Part shown: piece by piece, positions 1-8,454 of the stretch
Layout of the letters: each line of letters begins with the position of its first letter
Position numbering within the stretch: position 1 is the first letter of the stretch
NCBI RefSeq assembly: GCF_001592935.1
Contig: NZ_LRDB01000023.1
Span: 124,001-188,000, forward strand
Direction of reading: 5' to 3'
Length of the DNA stretch: 64,000 nucleotides
Origin: Roseivirga echinicomitans
GTDB lineage: Bacteria > Bacteroidota > Bacteroidia > Cytophagales > Cyclobacteriaceae
Notes under the pieces: generated by a model
The model's input: the letters and a program-made list of their open reading frames with translations, nothing else
Databases searched by the model: none
Told to the model about the DNA's origin: nothing
Made by a program: the position numbers and the translations under genes

Positions 1-361
1 CCACAGTTCTATTCTTATCTTCAATGTTGAAAACAGGAGAGGCAGCTACATTTGCTCCATCGAAAATTTTAGCAAACAAATCTACTTGCGATCCTTCTGA
101 AAGTTCTAGGTTTAAAAAGCCCTTCACCACATTATAATCGGCCACTACATTGGAAACATTTTCTTTTAAATATTCACCAATGGCTTGCCCTGTTTGCTCT
201 GGATTTAGCTTAGAAATTCTTCCAAAAGGAAAAGTGACTAGGGTATATGTACCAGCAAAGTCTTTCCGTGTGGGTTGTAGAGCAATCTCTTCGGCAGAAA
301 TTGTATGATTGTACAGTGCTGCAAACGCAGCCGAGATTCCTTCTTTAATTTTTAATTCCAT
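1..361 (-). CDS. argS: Arginyl-tRNA synthetase, N-terminal part (cut by window start)
   Basis: Charges tRNA-Arg with arginine in the cytoplasm. Only the first 120 or so codons lie in the window. The reading frame starts at an ATG at 361-359 (MELKIKEGISAAFAAL) and continues with YTLVTFPFGR, QTGQAIGEYL and VKGFLNLELS, which match the ArgS N-terminal tRNA-binding domain (Arg_tRNA_synt_N) and its FLN-type motif. The catalytic domain would lie beyond position 1. The start codon is 2 nt after the stop of the arginase-type gene on the same strand, so the two are probably co-transcribed, which links arginine use in translation with arginine breakdown. Family call is from N-terminal motifs only. Confidence 0.88.
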   Translation of the reverse strand, partial: MELKIKEGISAAFAALYNHTISAEEIALQPTRKDFAGTYTLVTFPFGRISKLNPEQTGQAIGEYLKENVSNVVADYNVVKGFLNLELSEGSQVDLFAKIFDGANVAASPVFNIEDKNRTV

Positions 362-363
362 TC

Positions 364-1314
364 CTAGAAATTCTGGATCAATGACGCAGTTGTGGCTTCG
401 AGAATTTCGAAAGCGTTGTTGGCCATTCTGTTTTCGGTGTCCAAAGTTGGGTTAACCTCTACGATTTCCCAACAACAAACACGCTTATCTTTGATTAATT
501 CGATGTTTAACTCTAATGCTTGCTCCTTTGTAAGTCCTTCAGGAACGGGTGTGCCAGTTCCTACAGAAATGGAAGTATCTAAACTGTCCACGTCAAAGGA
601 AATATAGATCTGATCACAGTCTTTCAATATTTCCATCGCTTCTTTCGAAACTTGCTGAACTCCTTTTTCGGTAACTTCCGCAGTAGTAAAATTCTTAATG
701 CCGTGCTTTTTAATCAGATAGTCTTCCTCTGGTTCTGTATCACGTACACCAATGAAAACGATGTCTTCAGGTTTCATTTTGGGGCCACGCATACCAATAG
801 ATTTGATGCGCTCCCAAAGGGCTTCTGTTTCTTCTTCAATATCGTTTTGCTCGCACTCAATATTGTCGGTTGCTGTAGCCATGGCCAAAGGCATGCCGTG
901 CATATTGCCAGAAGGTGTGGTATAAGGCGAATGAAAATCGGCATGTGCGTCAATCCAAATGGCGCCCAATCTTTTATCGGGATCAGCCTTTTTTATACCC
1001 GCAATAGTACCCGCAGCGGTAGAATGATCTCCCGCCAGCACAATTGGAAATAAGCCTTCAGCACGAAGATCACTTACCGCATCGCAAACTCTCTTGAGTA
1101 CGGTAAAAACGCCTTCTCCGTATTTGGCGTTTTTAAACTTTGGCTCTTGAAATAAAAGGTCGTTTTCATTTTTCACCCTGATCGGCTGAAAACGTAAAAA
1201 GAAGTCGGAATGCTTACCTAAGCTAGCCACTTTCATGGCATCAATCCCCAAACTAGCGCCACGCGTACCAGCCGCTAACTCTGATCTAACTTCAACTAAG
1301 CGAATCTTTCTCAT
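364..1314 (-). CDS. Arginase-type ureohydrolase
   Basis: A 316-aa cytoplasmic Mn-dependent ureohydrolase, predicted to split arginine into ornithine and urea. All metal motifs are visible: GDHS (His97), DAHAD (Asp122, His124, Asp126), SFDVD (Asp241, Asp243), and the EVNP motif with Glu286. The loop TTPSGNMHG is arginase-like and keeps the Ser (Ser135) that contacts the substrate carboxylate in arginases, but the usual Asn of the DIN segment is His128. Agmatinase activity therefore cannot be excluded, especially as an arginine decarboxylase gene lies close by. It sits between a deoxyhypusine-synthase-like gene (16 nt upstream) and argS on one strand, so the product probably feeds polyamine synthesis. 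Confidence 0.85.
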   Translation of the reverse strand: MRKIRLVEVRSELAAGTRGASLGIDAMKVASLGKHSDFFLRFQPIRVKNENDLLFQEPKFKNAKYGEGVFTVLKRVCDAVSDLRAEGLFPIVLAGDHSTAAGTIAGIKKADPDKRLGAIWIDAHADFHSPYTTPSGNMHGMPLAMATATDNIECEQNDIEEETEALWERIKSIGMRGPKMKPEDIVFIGVRDTEPEEDYLIKKHGIKNFTTAEVTEKGVQQVSKEAMEILKDCDQIYISFDVDSLDTSISVGTGTPVPEGLTKEQALELNIELIKDKRVCCWEIVEVNPTLDTENRMANNAFEILEATTASLIQNF

Positions 1315-1330
1315 GTCTATAATGCTTTAA

Positions 1331-2311
1331 TTACCAACCTAATACGTAAGCAAAAACCAATGGCGCTACAATTGTAGCGTCTGATTCGATGATGTACTTA
1401 GGTGTATCCATGTCTAGTTTACCCCAAGTAATTTTTTCGTTCGGAACTGCCCCAGAATACGAACCGTAGCTCGTGGTAGAGTCAGAAATTTGGCAGAAAT
1501 AACTCCAGAAAGGAATTTTATCCATCTCCATGTCTTGGTAAAGCATTGGTACTACACAAATTGGGAAGTCGCCTGCGATACCTCCACCAATTTGGAAGAA
1601 GCCCACTCCTTTTCCTTCTGAGTTTTTCACGTACCAATCGGCCAAGAATGTCATGTATTCAATACCCGATTTCATGGTTGAAGGCTGCAATTCACCTTTA
1701 ATGCAGTAGGAAGCAAAAATATTTCCCATGGTAGAATCTTCCCAACCTGGAACAATGATTGGAATGTTCTTTTGGGCTGCTGCTAACATCCAACTGTTGG
1801 CTGGATCGATTTCGTAAAATTGCTCTAAGTCGCCAGAAAGCAACATTTTGTACATGTACTCATGTGGTAAAAACCTCTCTCCTGCTTCTTCGGCACCTTT
1901 CCATTGCTTAAAGATTTTAGACTGTAAACGTCTAAATGCTTCTTCTTCTGGAATACAGGTGTCGGTAACACGGTTCAGGCCTTGCTCTAATAAGTCCCAC
2001 TCATCTTGTGGGGTTAAATCTCTGTAATTCGGAACCCTTTTGTAATGCGAGTGCGCTACAAGGTTCATAATGTCTTCTTCCAGATTGGCACCCGTACATG
2101 AAATAATGGCCACCTTATCTTGACGAATCATTTCAGCAAACGATTTACCTAATTCCGCAGTACTCATTGCGCCTGCAAGTGTCACCATCATTTTTCCGCC
2201 TTCGGCCAAGTGTTTATTATAACCTTTGGCGGCATCTACCAAACTGGCAGCGTTAAAATGGAGGTAATGCTTTTCAATAAAATCGGATATCGGTTTCTGA
2301 GACATATTCAT
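1331..2311 (-). CDS. Deoxyhypusine synthase-like aminobutyl/aminopropyl transferase
   Basis: A 326-aa member of the NAD-dependent deoxyhypusine synthase family. In eukaryotes and archaea the enzyme modifies eIF5A using spermidine; bacteria have no eIF5A, and bacterial homologues are thought to transfer the aminobutyl group to a small amine, as in homospermidine synthesis. Seen here: the C-terminal signature SGAVPN followed by TWGK, with Lys298 at the position of the catalytic lysine, the G-rich segment FFQIGGGIAGDFP typical of the NAD site, and near full family length. Two possible ATGs (codons 1 and 3) lie together. It is the first gene of a minus-strand unit with arginase and argS and diverges from arginine decarboxylase, all fitting polyamine metabolism. 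The exact substrate is not readable from sequence. Confidence 0.82.
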   Translation of the reverse strand: MNMSQKPISDFIEKHYLHFNAASLVDAAKGYNKHLAEGGKMMVTLAGAMSTAELGKSFAEMIRQDKVAIISCTGANLEEDIMNLVAHSHYKRVPNYRDLTPQDEWDLLEQGLNRVTDTCIPEEEAFRRLQSKIFKQWKGAEEAGERFLPHEYMYKMLLSGDLEQFYEIDPANSWMLAAAQKNIPIIVPGWEDSTMGNIFASYCIKGELQPSTMKSGIEYMTFLADWYVKNSEGKGVGFFQIGGGIAGDFPICVVPMLYQDMEMDKIPFWSYFCQISDSTTSYGSYSGAVPNEKITWGKLDMDTPKYIIESDATIVAPLVFAYVLGW

Positions 2312-2659
2312 TTAATTTTTTAACGGTTCTAATAAGACTAAAATCGGTCATGGAACGGTCTGCAATTTGCTAAAATTCAATGACTATTTCATATTGAAAG
2401 CCCATTCTCTGCTGGGCCTATAAACTGCTCTTGTATTACAAGCTCTGAAAAAGAAGTATGGAAAGCAAAATAGCCTCACAAGCGATTTATTATCAATAAA
2501 TTAGCGCTGAACACAAAACAGACATTCGAAAGCAAAAGAGCATTATCAAATGTCAGCTCATTTTTTTTGCTTTATGAATTAACATTTGATTGGCAAGCTT
2601 TCTTTTAAAAGTTCAGAAATTTCTAATATTGCAGCTTTCGAATTTTGTAAAAGCGGTAG
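2312..2659. other. Intergenic region between divergent polyamine genes
   Basis: A 348-bp AT-rich gap between the divergently transcribed deoxyhypusine-synthase-like gene and arginine decarboxylase. It must hold at least one promoter in each direction. I see no RNA gene, no clear TAnnTTTG promoter at standard spacing, and no long inverted repeat. The only near match is TAATATTG at 2624-2631, which fits the -7 consensus with one mismatch but lacks a -33 partner. A leader RNA sensing arginine or polyamines is possible but nothing in the sequence demonstrates it. Confidence 0.5.
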
Positions 2660-4045
2660 ATGAAAAGTTATTTCGACCTTATTGACCAGACCTTTGATTT
2701 TCCAACAGAAGAGTTTAAGGTAAATGGTAAGTACTTAGAGTTTCATGATGTTCCATTGAAGGACATTATTAAAGAACACGGAACGCCCCTGAGGCTTACT
2801 TATCTCCCCAAGATTTCGGAAAACATACAGAAAGCCAGAAAATGGTTCGAAAATTCAATTAAGAAGCATAAATACCAAGGGGATTATACTTACTGCTACT
2901 GCACCAAGTCATCTCATTTTAGTTTCGTGTTGGATGAAACGATCAAAAATGGTTGTCAATTAGAAACTTCTTCAGCTTTCGATATTCCAATCGTAAGAAG
3001 TCTTCATGCGAAAGGAAAAATTGACAAAGACATTCTAATTATTTGCAACGGTTTTAAAAGGCCGCTTTACACTCAGTATATTTCGGAGTTGATCAATGAC
3101 GGATTTACCAATTGTATTCCTGTTTTGGACAACATGAATGAACTGGATGTTTATAAGGATTTGATCAAAGATGATTTCCAGGTGGCACTTCGAGTAGCCG
3201 CTGATGAAGAACCTAATTTTGAGTTCTACACCTCTCGCTTAGGTATCCGTTATGGCGATATTACCGATTACTACAAGGAGCACATTGAAGGTAGCCGCGC
3301 TACATTAAAAATGCTTCACTTCTTTATCAATACAGGCATTAAAGACACTGCTTACTACTGGAGTGAGTTGAGCCGCTTTATGTACAAGTATTGCGAGCTT
3401 AAAAAGATTTGTCCATCGTTAGACACGGTTGATATTGGTGGTGGTTTTCCAATTAAAACTTCGCTTACATTCGAGTACGACTACCAATATATGGTAGATC
3501 AAATTATAGAAAACATCAAGTGGATTTGCAACAAAAGCAATGTGCCTGTTCCAAACATTGTTACTGAATTCGGAAGCTTTACGGTAGGCGAAAGTGGTGC
3601 GTTCATCTACTCTATCCTCGATCAGAAATTACAAAACGACAAGGAGCTTTGGTACATGATTGATGGTTCGTTCATTACTCATTTACCTGATGCTTGGGGG
3701 TTAAGCCAAAAGTATATTCTGCTGGCCATCAATAAATGGGATCACCCTTTCCATAAAGTAAATATGGGCGGTCTTACTTGTGACAGTATGGATTACTATA
3801 ACTCCGAAGCGCATACTTCTGAAGTATTTATGCCATTGATTGAAGAAGACGAAAATCTATATGTTGGCTTCTTCCATACTGGCGCTTACCAAGAGTCACT
3901 GGGTGGTTATGGTGGCATTCAGCATTGCTTGATACCTGCGCCTAAACACGTTTTGATTGACCATGATGAAAATGGAAAAATCAGAAGTCGTGTATTTGCT
4001 AAAGAGCAAGTGGAAGAGAGTATGCTGAAGATTCTGGGGTACTAA
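2660..4045 (+). CDS. speA: Arginine decarboxylase, short PLP fold-III type
   Basis: A 461-aa PLP enzyme of the alanine-racemase/ornithine-DAP-arginine decarboxylase fold. It is predicted to make agmatine from arginine as the entry step of polyamine synthesis. Visible motifs are YCTKSSHF with the probable PLP lysine Lys83, VDIGGGFP for phosphate binding, and near the C terminus CDSMD followed by FFHTGAYQESLGGYGG, which builds the second half of the active site. It is much shorter than the roughly 650-aa E. coli SpeA, as is usual in Bacteroidota. It diverges from the arginase/deoxyhypusine-synthase-like unit. Decarboxylation of a related substrate such as carboxyspermidine or diaminopimelate is less likely but cannot be excluded by motif reading alone. 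Confidence 0.8.
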   Translation: MKSYFDLIDQTFDFPTEEFKVNGKYLEFHDVPLKDIIKEHGTPLRLTYLPKISENIQKARKWFENSIKKHKYQGDYTYCYCTKSSHFSFVLDETIKNGCQLETSSAFDIPIVRSLHAKGKIDKDILIICNGFKRPLYTQYISELINDGFTNCIPVLDNMNELDVYKDLIKDDFQVALRVAADEEPNFEFYTSRLGIRYGDITDYYKEHIEGSRATLKMLHFFINTGIKDTAYYWSELSRFMYKYCELKKICPSLDTVDIGGGFPIKTSLTFEYDYQYMVDQIIENIKWICNKSNVPVPNIVTEFGSFTVGESGAFIYSILDQKLQNDKELWYMIDGSFITHLPDAWGLSQKYILLAINKWDHPFHKVNMGGLTCDSMDYYNSEAHTSEVFMPLIEEDENLYVGFFHTGAYQESLGGYGGIQHCLIPAPKHVLIDHDENGKIRSRVFAKEQVEESMLKILGY

Positions 4046-4108
4046 AAAAGTATTGAGGTGTTGAAGTATTAAAGTACGGAAGTACTTCATCTTCTAATTA
4101 AAAAATAG

Positions 4109-4148
4109 AAACGGGAACTAGGGTGTACAAGCAACCTGGTTCCCGTTT
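4109..4148. terminator. Bidirectional hairpin terminator
   Basis: AAACGGGAAC (4109-4118) pairs perfectly with GTTCCCGTTT (4139-4148), and the stem extends four more base pairs inward (TAGG with CCTG, one wobble), leaving a loop of about 12 nt. Runs of A precede it and T follow it. It lies between the convergent speA and ArsC genes, so it can end transcription from both sides. Confidence 0.8.
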
Positions 4149-4165
4149 TACTTTTAGTCTCCTTT

Positions 4166-4507
4166 TCAAAGTAAGGACTTCACATTTTCTGGTGGGCGAC
4201 CTAACACCGCTTTGTCTCCTTTTACCACAATTGGTCTTTCTATAAGCTTAGGATATTCCACCATCGCAGCAATCCATTCCTCTTCGGTGAGGGTTTTGCC
4301 CTTGAACTGCTCTTTATAAATGGCCTCTGATTTACGTACGATCGCTTCAGCCCTCATTCCTAATTTCTTGAGGATATCACGCAATTGATCTTCGGAAGGA
4401 GTTTCTTTCAAATACTCCACTATAGTGAGCATTTCGCCACTTTCTTCAATCATTTGAAGCGTTTGCCGACTTTTTTGGCAGCTGGGGTTATGATATATTT
4501 TCAACAT
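4166..4507 (-). CDS. arsC: ArsC-family arsenate reductase-like protein
   Basis: A 113-aa thioredoxin-fold protein of the ArsC/Spx family. Glutaredoxin-coupled ArsC proteins reduce arsenate to arsenite in the cytoplasm. Cys10 lies in HNPSCQKSR right after the first beta strand, as expected for the catalytic cysteine, and the conserved ERPIV segment with its arginine follows at about residues 90-94. Full family length. There is no arsenite pump, ArsR regulator or other arsenic gene nearby, so this is probably the widespread housekeeping member of the family rather than part of an ars operon; a YffB-like role is possible. The gene is alone on the minus strand between plus-strand genes. Confidence 0.8.
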   Translation of the reverse strand: MLKIYHNPSCQKSRQTLQMIEESGEMLTIVEYLKETPSEDQLRDILKKLGMRAEAIVRKSEAIYKEQFKGKTLTEEEWIAAMVEYPKLIERPIVVKGDKAVLGRPPENVKSLL

Positions 4508-4598
4508 ATTTTAAGGTTTTAAATTTCTAATTGAGCAATTTTAATGTGCGCTGTTTATTTATTGAACCCGCCTGATCTAACACTTCAAAAATAGAAAT

Positions 4599-5132
4599 AT
4601 GACCGCTGACTTACGTTATCCAATTGGAAAATTTGATCCTCCTACCAATATTACATCTTCTGATGTTCACGGATACATTCAAAGAATTAAGGATACTCCT
4701 GAAAAACTCAAAAAAGCAGTTGAAGGTTTAACAGAAGCGCAACTCAATACGCCTTATCGTCCTGCTGGCTGGACGGTAAGACAGGTAATTCACCATGTAG
4801 CAGACAGCCATATGAATGCTTATATCCGTTTCAATTGGGCTTTAACAGAAGATTCTCCCCGAATAAAAGCCTACGATGAAAAGGCTTGGGCCGAATTATC
4901 ATACCAAAACCAAGTACCCTTGGAGGTTTCTTTGAACCTAATAGCAAACCTGCATGAGCGCTGGGTACATTTGCTCAAGAGTATGTCGGAAGAAGACTTC
5001 AATCGAAACTACATTCACCCCGAAGGAGACAAAGTATATGTACTTAGAAAAGTTGCCGCCATGTATGCTTGGCATGGCGATCATCATATTGCACATATTA
5101 CTTCATTGAGAGAAAGAATGGGCTGGAAATAG
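4599..5132 (+). CDS. DinB/YfiT-family metal-dependent (thiol transferase-like) protein
   Basis: A 177-aa DinB-superfamily four-helix-bundle protein closest in motif pattern to YfiT/BstA. BstA of Bacillus is a metal-dependent bacillithiol S-transferase. The histidine triad expected to bind Ni or Zn is visible: HHVADSH near residues 65-71 and HGDHH near residues 158-162, within WTVRQVIHHVADSH and AWHGDHHIAH. Length is normal for YfiT. It is followed 60 nt later by a glyoxalase-fold gene, a plausible pairing for handling reactive small molecules. Whether this organism makes bacillithiol cannot be told from the window, so the substrate is open. Confidence 0.8.
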   Translation: MTADLRYPIGKFDPPTNITSSDVHGYIQRIKDTPEKLKKAVEGLTEAQLNTPYRPAGWTVRQVIHHVADSHMNAYIRFNWALTEDSPRIKAYDEKAWAELSYQNQVPLEVSLNLIANLHERWVHLLKSMSEEDFNRNYIHPEGDKVYVLRKVAAMYAWHGDHHIAHITSLRERMGWK

Positions 5133-5192
5133 ATTTTGGTACTTTAGTGCAACCTTTAAAGTCAAACAAATAGGTAGTTTTAAAAAAAGAAA

Positions 5193-5582
5193 ATGAGTGA
5201 TAGCAAAAAATCAATTTACGGAACCATTGGATGGTTTGATTTAACTGTACCAAATGCCACAACGGTGAAAGACTTTTACGCCAAAGTAACAGGATGGAAA
5301 CCAGAGCCAGTTTCGATGGGAGAATATGATGACTATAACATGACAGTTGATGGTGAACCTAAAGCTGGTATATGTCATAAGCGCGGTGGCAACAGTGATA
5401 TTCCTTCTCAATGGATGATGTACATTAATGTAAGAGATTTAGACCAAAGCCGATCTGAATGCATAGCGAATGGCGGCAAATTGATTACCGAAATTAAGAG
5501 TGCTGGCAGCATGGGGCGTTACTGTTTTATCGAAGACCCTGCTGGTGCAGTCTGTGCACTTTTTGAGCCTAAGGAAACCTAA
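5193..5582 (+). CDS. VOC-family (glyoxalase/bleomycin resistance fold) protein
   Basis: A 129-aa single-domain vicinal-oxygen-chelate protein. The N-terminal IGWFDLTVPNATTVKDFYAKVTGW and the C-terminal GRYCFIEDPAGAVCALFEP are the usual beta-alpha-beta-beta-beta module ends of this superfamily. It probably acts as a dimer. Substrate is unknown; relatives include lactoylglutathione lyase-like proteins, dioxygenases and antibiotic-binding proteins. The candidate metal residues are not unambiguous, so enzymatic activity is not assured. It lies directly downstream of the DinB-like gene on the same strand and is probably co-transcribed with it. Confidence 0.8.
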   Translation: MSDSKKSIYGTIGWFDLTVPNATTVKDFYAKVTGWKPEPVSMGEYDDYNMTVDGEPKAGICHKRGGNSDIPSQWMMYINVRDLDQSRSECIANGGKLITEIKSAGSMGRYCFIEDPAGAVCALFEPKET

Positions 5583-5648
5583 AATTGCCAATTAAATATT
5601 GGTCTGCTAAAATAATTTCTTTGTAAATTTATCTTCTAAAGATATCCT

Positions 5649-6452
5649 ATGAAAGCTCTTTTCCCACTTATATTTCTCTTTTTTGGTTTTAAACCTACCT
5701 CAGAACCCGCCTGCATTACCTGTGATCAAGACCGAGGTTACCTATGTGCTTCTAACACATTGGCCATGAATGCTCGTTTGTGCATGGACATGTCAGAAGT
5801 GTCTGGACAGATGTATAAAGTCTTTTTACTAGATCTGAAGAAGAAGCATGGAGAGAAGTCAGACGAATATACTTCCAACATACCCAACTGGGAAATCTGG
5901 AAAGAACTTTACCCTGTTAAAACAGCACCAGAGATTTCAAAATTATTCTTTGAGACTACCACTTTTGCCTTAGCCCCTATGGTAGGGATTAGCTATGACC
6001 AAGCCGTTATGTTTGCAAAATGGCGTACTGAAGCTTTCAAGAAAGAGCTCGCAGGCATGAAGGAAAAAGAAAGAGAAGCTTTCCCTAAAAAATTTGAATT
6101 CAGATTACCTACGCCTAGTGAATGGTCTAGGATGAGGTTTATGAACCAAGATAAAGGACTTCTCAAACAAGTGAGCAAAATTACTGATGCTTATAAGAAA
6201 GAGTTTAAAATCGATAAAAACGACTTCTTGAATAATAGCACCACGGTTCACGATGTTTTCTCAACCATGGATGAAAAATTGGGTCTATTCGGTTTACATG
6301 ACAATGTAGCTGAGATGACTTCTGAAAGAGGAGTAGCCATGGGCGGAAGTTGGAACAACAAAAGCACTGAAACAGATTTCATGAAAACATCAGAATTCAC
6401 TGCCCCTCAAGCTTGGTTAGGTTTCAGATGTATTTTTGAAATTATTGAATAG
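5649..6452 (+). CDS. Secreted formylglycine-generating-enzyme (SUMF1)-fold protein
   Basis: A 267-aa protein with an N-terminal hydrophobic signal segment (residues 1-14) followed by a formylglycine-generating-enzyme/sulfatase-modifying-factor fold. Domain hallmarks in order are GISYDQAVMFAKW, FRLPTPSEW, LFGLHDNVAEM, MGGSWNN and AWLGFRC. In Bacteroidota this fold is widely reused in GldK/GldJ-type gliding and secretion lipoproteins as well as in true sulfatase-activating enzymes. The protein lacks a clear lipobox, has no sulfatase gene beside it and shows no obvious catalytic Cys pair in the C-terminal part, so a structural or binding role in the periplasm is more likely than sulfatase maturation. 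Converges on the amidohydrolase downstream. Confidence 0.7.
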   Translation: MKALFPLIFLFFGFKPTSEPACITCDQDRGYLCASNTLAMNARLCMDMSEVSGQMYKVFLLDLKKKHGEKSDEYTSNIPNWEIWKELYPVKTAPEISKLFFETTTFALAPMVGISYDQAVMFAKWRTEAFKKELAGMKEKEREAFPKKFEFRLPTPSEWSRMRFMNQDKGLLKQVSKITDAYKKEFKIDKNDFLNNSTTVHDVFSTMDEKLGLFGLHDNVAEMTSERGVAMGGSWNNKSTETDFMKTSEFTAPQAWLGFRCIFEIIE

Positions 6453-6457
6453 GCCAA

Positions 6458-7867
6458 TTACTTCCTCAACTGCTCCAACATTCCCTTTAAATCTTGCTCA
6501 GAGAAAATCTTTGTGCCTAAAACTAGCGTATTGATGGCTCGAGTGTTGGTAATATCTACCAACGGATTGGCATTAAGAATGAGTAAATCAGAAGACTTAC
6601 CAGCCTCCACCGAACCATAGAAGCCCTCCATTTTCATGAATTTTGCACCATTGATAGTCGCGGTACGAAGTGCTTCGGCAGGTGTTAAGCCAGCCGCCAC
6701 CAAAGCCTCTAACTCCTGATGAAGCGAAAGGCCCTGATATACATAAGAGTTAGACGCCCCAGAATCAGAACCCGCCAAAAGTGAAACTCCAGCAGCCTGC
6801 ATTTTAGGGATCAACTTTTCGAAAGTACTGTTCAGCTCATGCCGCTCTGCAATGGCTTTTTCATTCGCCCGCATGGCACTTCTGATTCTCCCTTGATAGG
6901 TTTTGATAATTCCATCGCCTACATAGTTAAGGTACTCGTCATTCTCGTGATTATCCCTGTCTAAATAGGAAAGCGTATTCCCAATATGCTTGGTAGGTAC
7001 CACATAAGTATTGTGCGTTTTCAACATGTCAAAAACAGTTTGTGCTTGAGACTCATCATAAGTAGCAATCAGTTTATCCATAGAACCCCAAAAGCCAGCC
7101 TTGCCATCAATTACATCTTGTGTTATTTCTTTTTCTTGGGTCGAAGCGCCTTTGAGGATATAATAAAGGTGCTCCACAGAGCCCAATCCCGCGTTTACCG
7201 CATCTTCCAACATTACTGTAAAAGGCATATGACCAGAGGTGGTGATTCCTCTTTTTTTGGCCTCTTCAATAATCCAGATGTAAGCCTCTTTAGAAATAGT
7301 GCTGTCATAAATTTTGATGAAGTCCACCCCCATATTTTCGAGGGAATCCACACCTTGAATTACCTCTTCCTTAGTCGTTACAGGAATCGAACCGGCCCAT
7401 GTTCCGCGTGGGCCATCTAACTTTGGTCCAGAAGTAAAAATCACTGGACCTGTAAGTGTACCTGACTTAATTTCATTCCTCCACTTAAAAATTTCAGATG
7501 TCATATCACCACCAGCTTCGCGAACACCAGTAACGCCATTGGCAATAAATAAAGGGAGCAGGTTCTTATTCTCTTCAATCAATTCTTCCCCGCCTCTAAA
7601 GTGTACATGCATGTCCCAAAGCCCAGGAATAACGAATTTACCTGTAGCGTCAATGGTTTTGGCAGCGGTGTAGTCACTATGAGTTCCAGCTTCGCGAACA
7701 AAAATGATGGTGTCATTTCGAATCCCAATCTGCTGATCTGGAATCAATTCCCCCGTTTTCACATCCACCACATTGGCATGATCGATCAGCAAATCAAGCT
7801 TCGTTTTTTCTGAAGTGGCACAAGAAAAGAGAAAGACAGTAAGGAGTAATAGAGAGAGTTTTTTCAT
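6458..7867 (-). CDS. Lipoprotein amidohydrolase (imidazolonepropionase-like)
   Basis: A 469-aa metal-dependent amidohydrolase with a lipoprotein signal (lipobox LFSCA, Cys16), so it is probably anchored on the periplasmic side of a membrane. Metal-site motifs are MHVHF near residue 90, SGHMP and VEHLYY in the middle, and AGSDSG near residue 370. The composite beta domain closes at the C terminus with AGKSSDLLILNANPL. Members cleave cyclic amides or dipeptides (prolidase- or imidazolonepropionase-like); the substrate here is unknown. Its stop is only 5 nt from the convergent SUMF1-fold gene. A second, secreted amidohydrolase of the same broad type lies at 38560-39984. Confidence 0.85.
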   Translation of the reverse strand: MKKLSLLLLTVFLFSCATSEKTKLDLLIDHANVVDVKTGELIPDQQIGIRNDTIIFVREAGTHSDYTAAKTIDATGKFVIPGLWDMHVHFRGGEELIEENKNLLPLFIANGVTGVREAGGDMTSEIFKWRNEIKSGTLTGPVIFTSGPKLDGPRGTWAGSIPVTTKEEVIQGVDSLENMGVDFIKIYDSTISKEAYIWIIEEAKKRGITTSGHMPFTVMLEDAVNAGLGSVEHLYYILKGASTQEKEITQDVIDGKAGFWGSMDKLIATYDESQAQTVFDMLKTHNTYVVPTKHIGNTLSYLDRDNHENDEYLNYVGDGIIKTYQGRIRSAMRANEKAIAERHELNSTFEKLIPKMQAAGVSLLAGSDSGASNSYVYQGLSLHQELEALVAAGLTPAEALRTATINGAKFMKMEGFYGSVEAGKSSDLLILNANPLVDITNTRAINTLVLGTKIFSEQDLKGMLEQLRK

Positions 7868-7951
7868 AGTCAGGCTTCCGATTAATACCCTAACCTATTC
7901 ATTATTAAGAAGCTCTGAAATGTTAATTTTTTGAGTGGTAGCCAGTTGGGG

Positions 7952-8428
7952 CTATTGTAATCTGTCCATCACCAAACTCAACCTATAAAACAACGTATCA
8001 ATTGGGTTGCTCAAAAAGTCAGTCGGGAGCTCTTTTTCATCGATTTTCTGAAATCCGTGTTTTTGGTAGAAGCTTTGCGCGGCTTTAAATTGAGTCATTG
8101 TACCTAAATAGATATATTCAAGCTGACCTTTCTTAGCCTCCACAAGGGCAGTTTGAAGTAGTAGATTTGCAACATTGTGAACCAGACCCCTGAATTCCTT
8201 TTTGAGCATCATTTTCTTTAAAATCCCATACTCATGTTTAATAATCATCAAGCCAGCAGTCCCAACCACTTGACCTTCGAACGTGGCCACCCAATACTTA
8301 TCTGGAAAAGCAACCGAATTGCTTTGTTGTCCACCCATAATAGGCTCGGTAAACTCTTCTGCAATTTCTTGAATCATAAAGTCAATACCAGCCTGATACT
8401 TTGATTCGTATGGAACAATTTCGATCAT
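7952..8428 (-). CDS. GNAT-family N-acetyltransferase
   Basis: A 158-aa acyl-CoA N-acyltransferase fold protein. Characteristic features are the beta-4 strand VVGTAGLMII, the following KKMMLKKEFRGLVHNVANLLLQ that takes the place of the acetyl-CoA pyrophosphate loop, and the C-terminal AQSFYQKHGFQKID common to GNAT enzymes. The canonical Q/R-x-x-G-x-G/A loop is degenerate (FRGLVHN), so CoA binding may be altered. Substrate unknown. It is downstream of the PNPOx-like gene on the same strand with a 26-nt gap, likely one operon. Confidence 0.8.
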   Translation of the reverse strand: MIEIVPYESKYQAGIDFMIQEIAEEFTEPIMGGQQSNSVAFPDKYWVATFEGQVVGTAGLMIIKHEYGILKKMMLKKEFRGLVHNVANLLLQTALVEAKKGQLEYIYLGTMTQFKAAQSFYQKHGFQKIDEKELPTDFLSNPIDTLFYRLSLVMDRLQ

Positions 8429-8454
8429 GTGATTTTCTAATGTGGTGAGGAAAT

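Noticed and set aside
652-1053. Open frame on the plus strand inside the arginase gene
   Set aside because: Antisense frame to a gene with complete family motifs; composition and lack of motifs mark it as a shadow.
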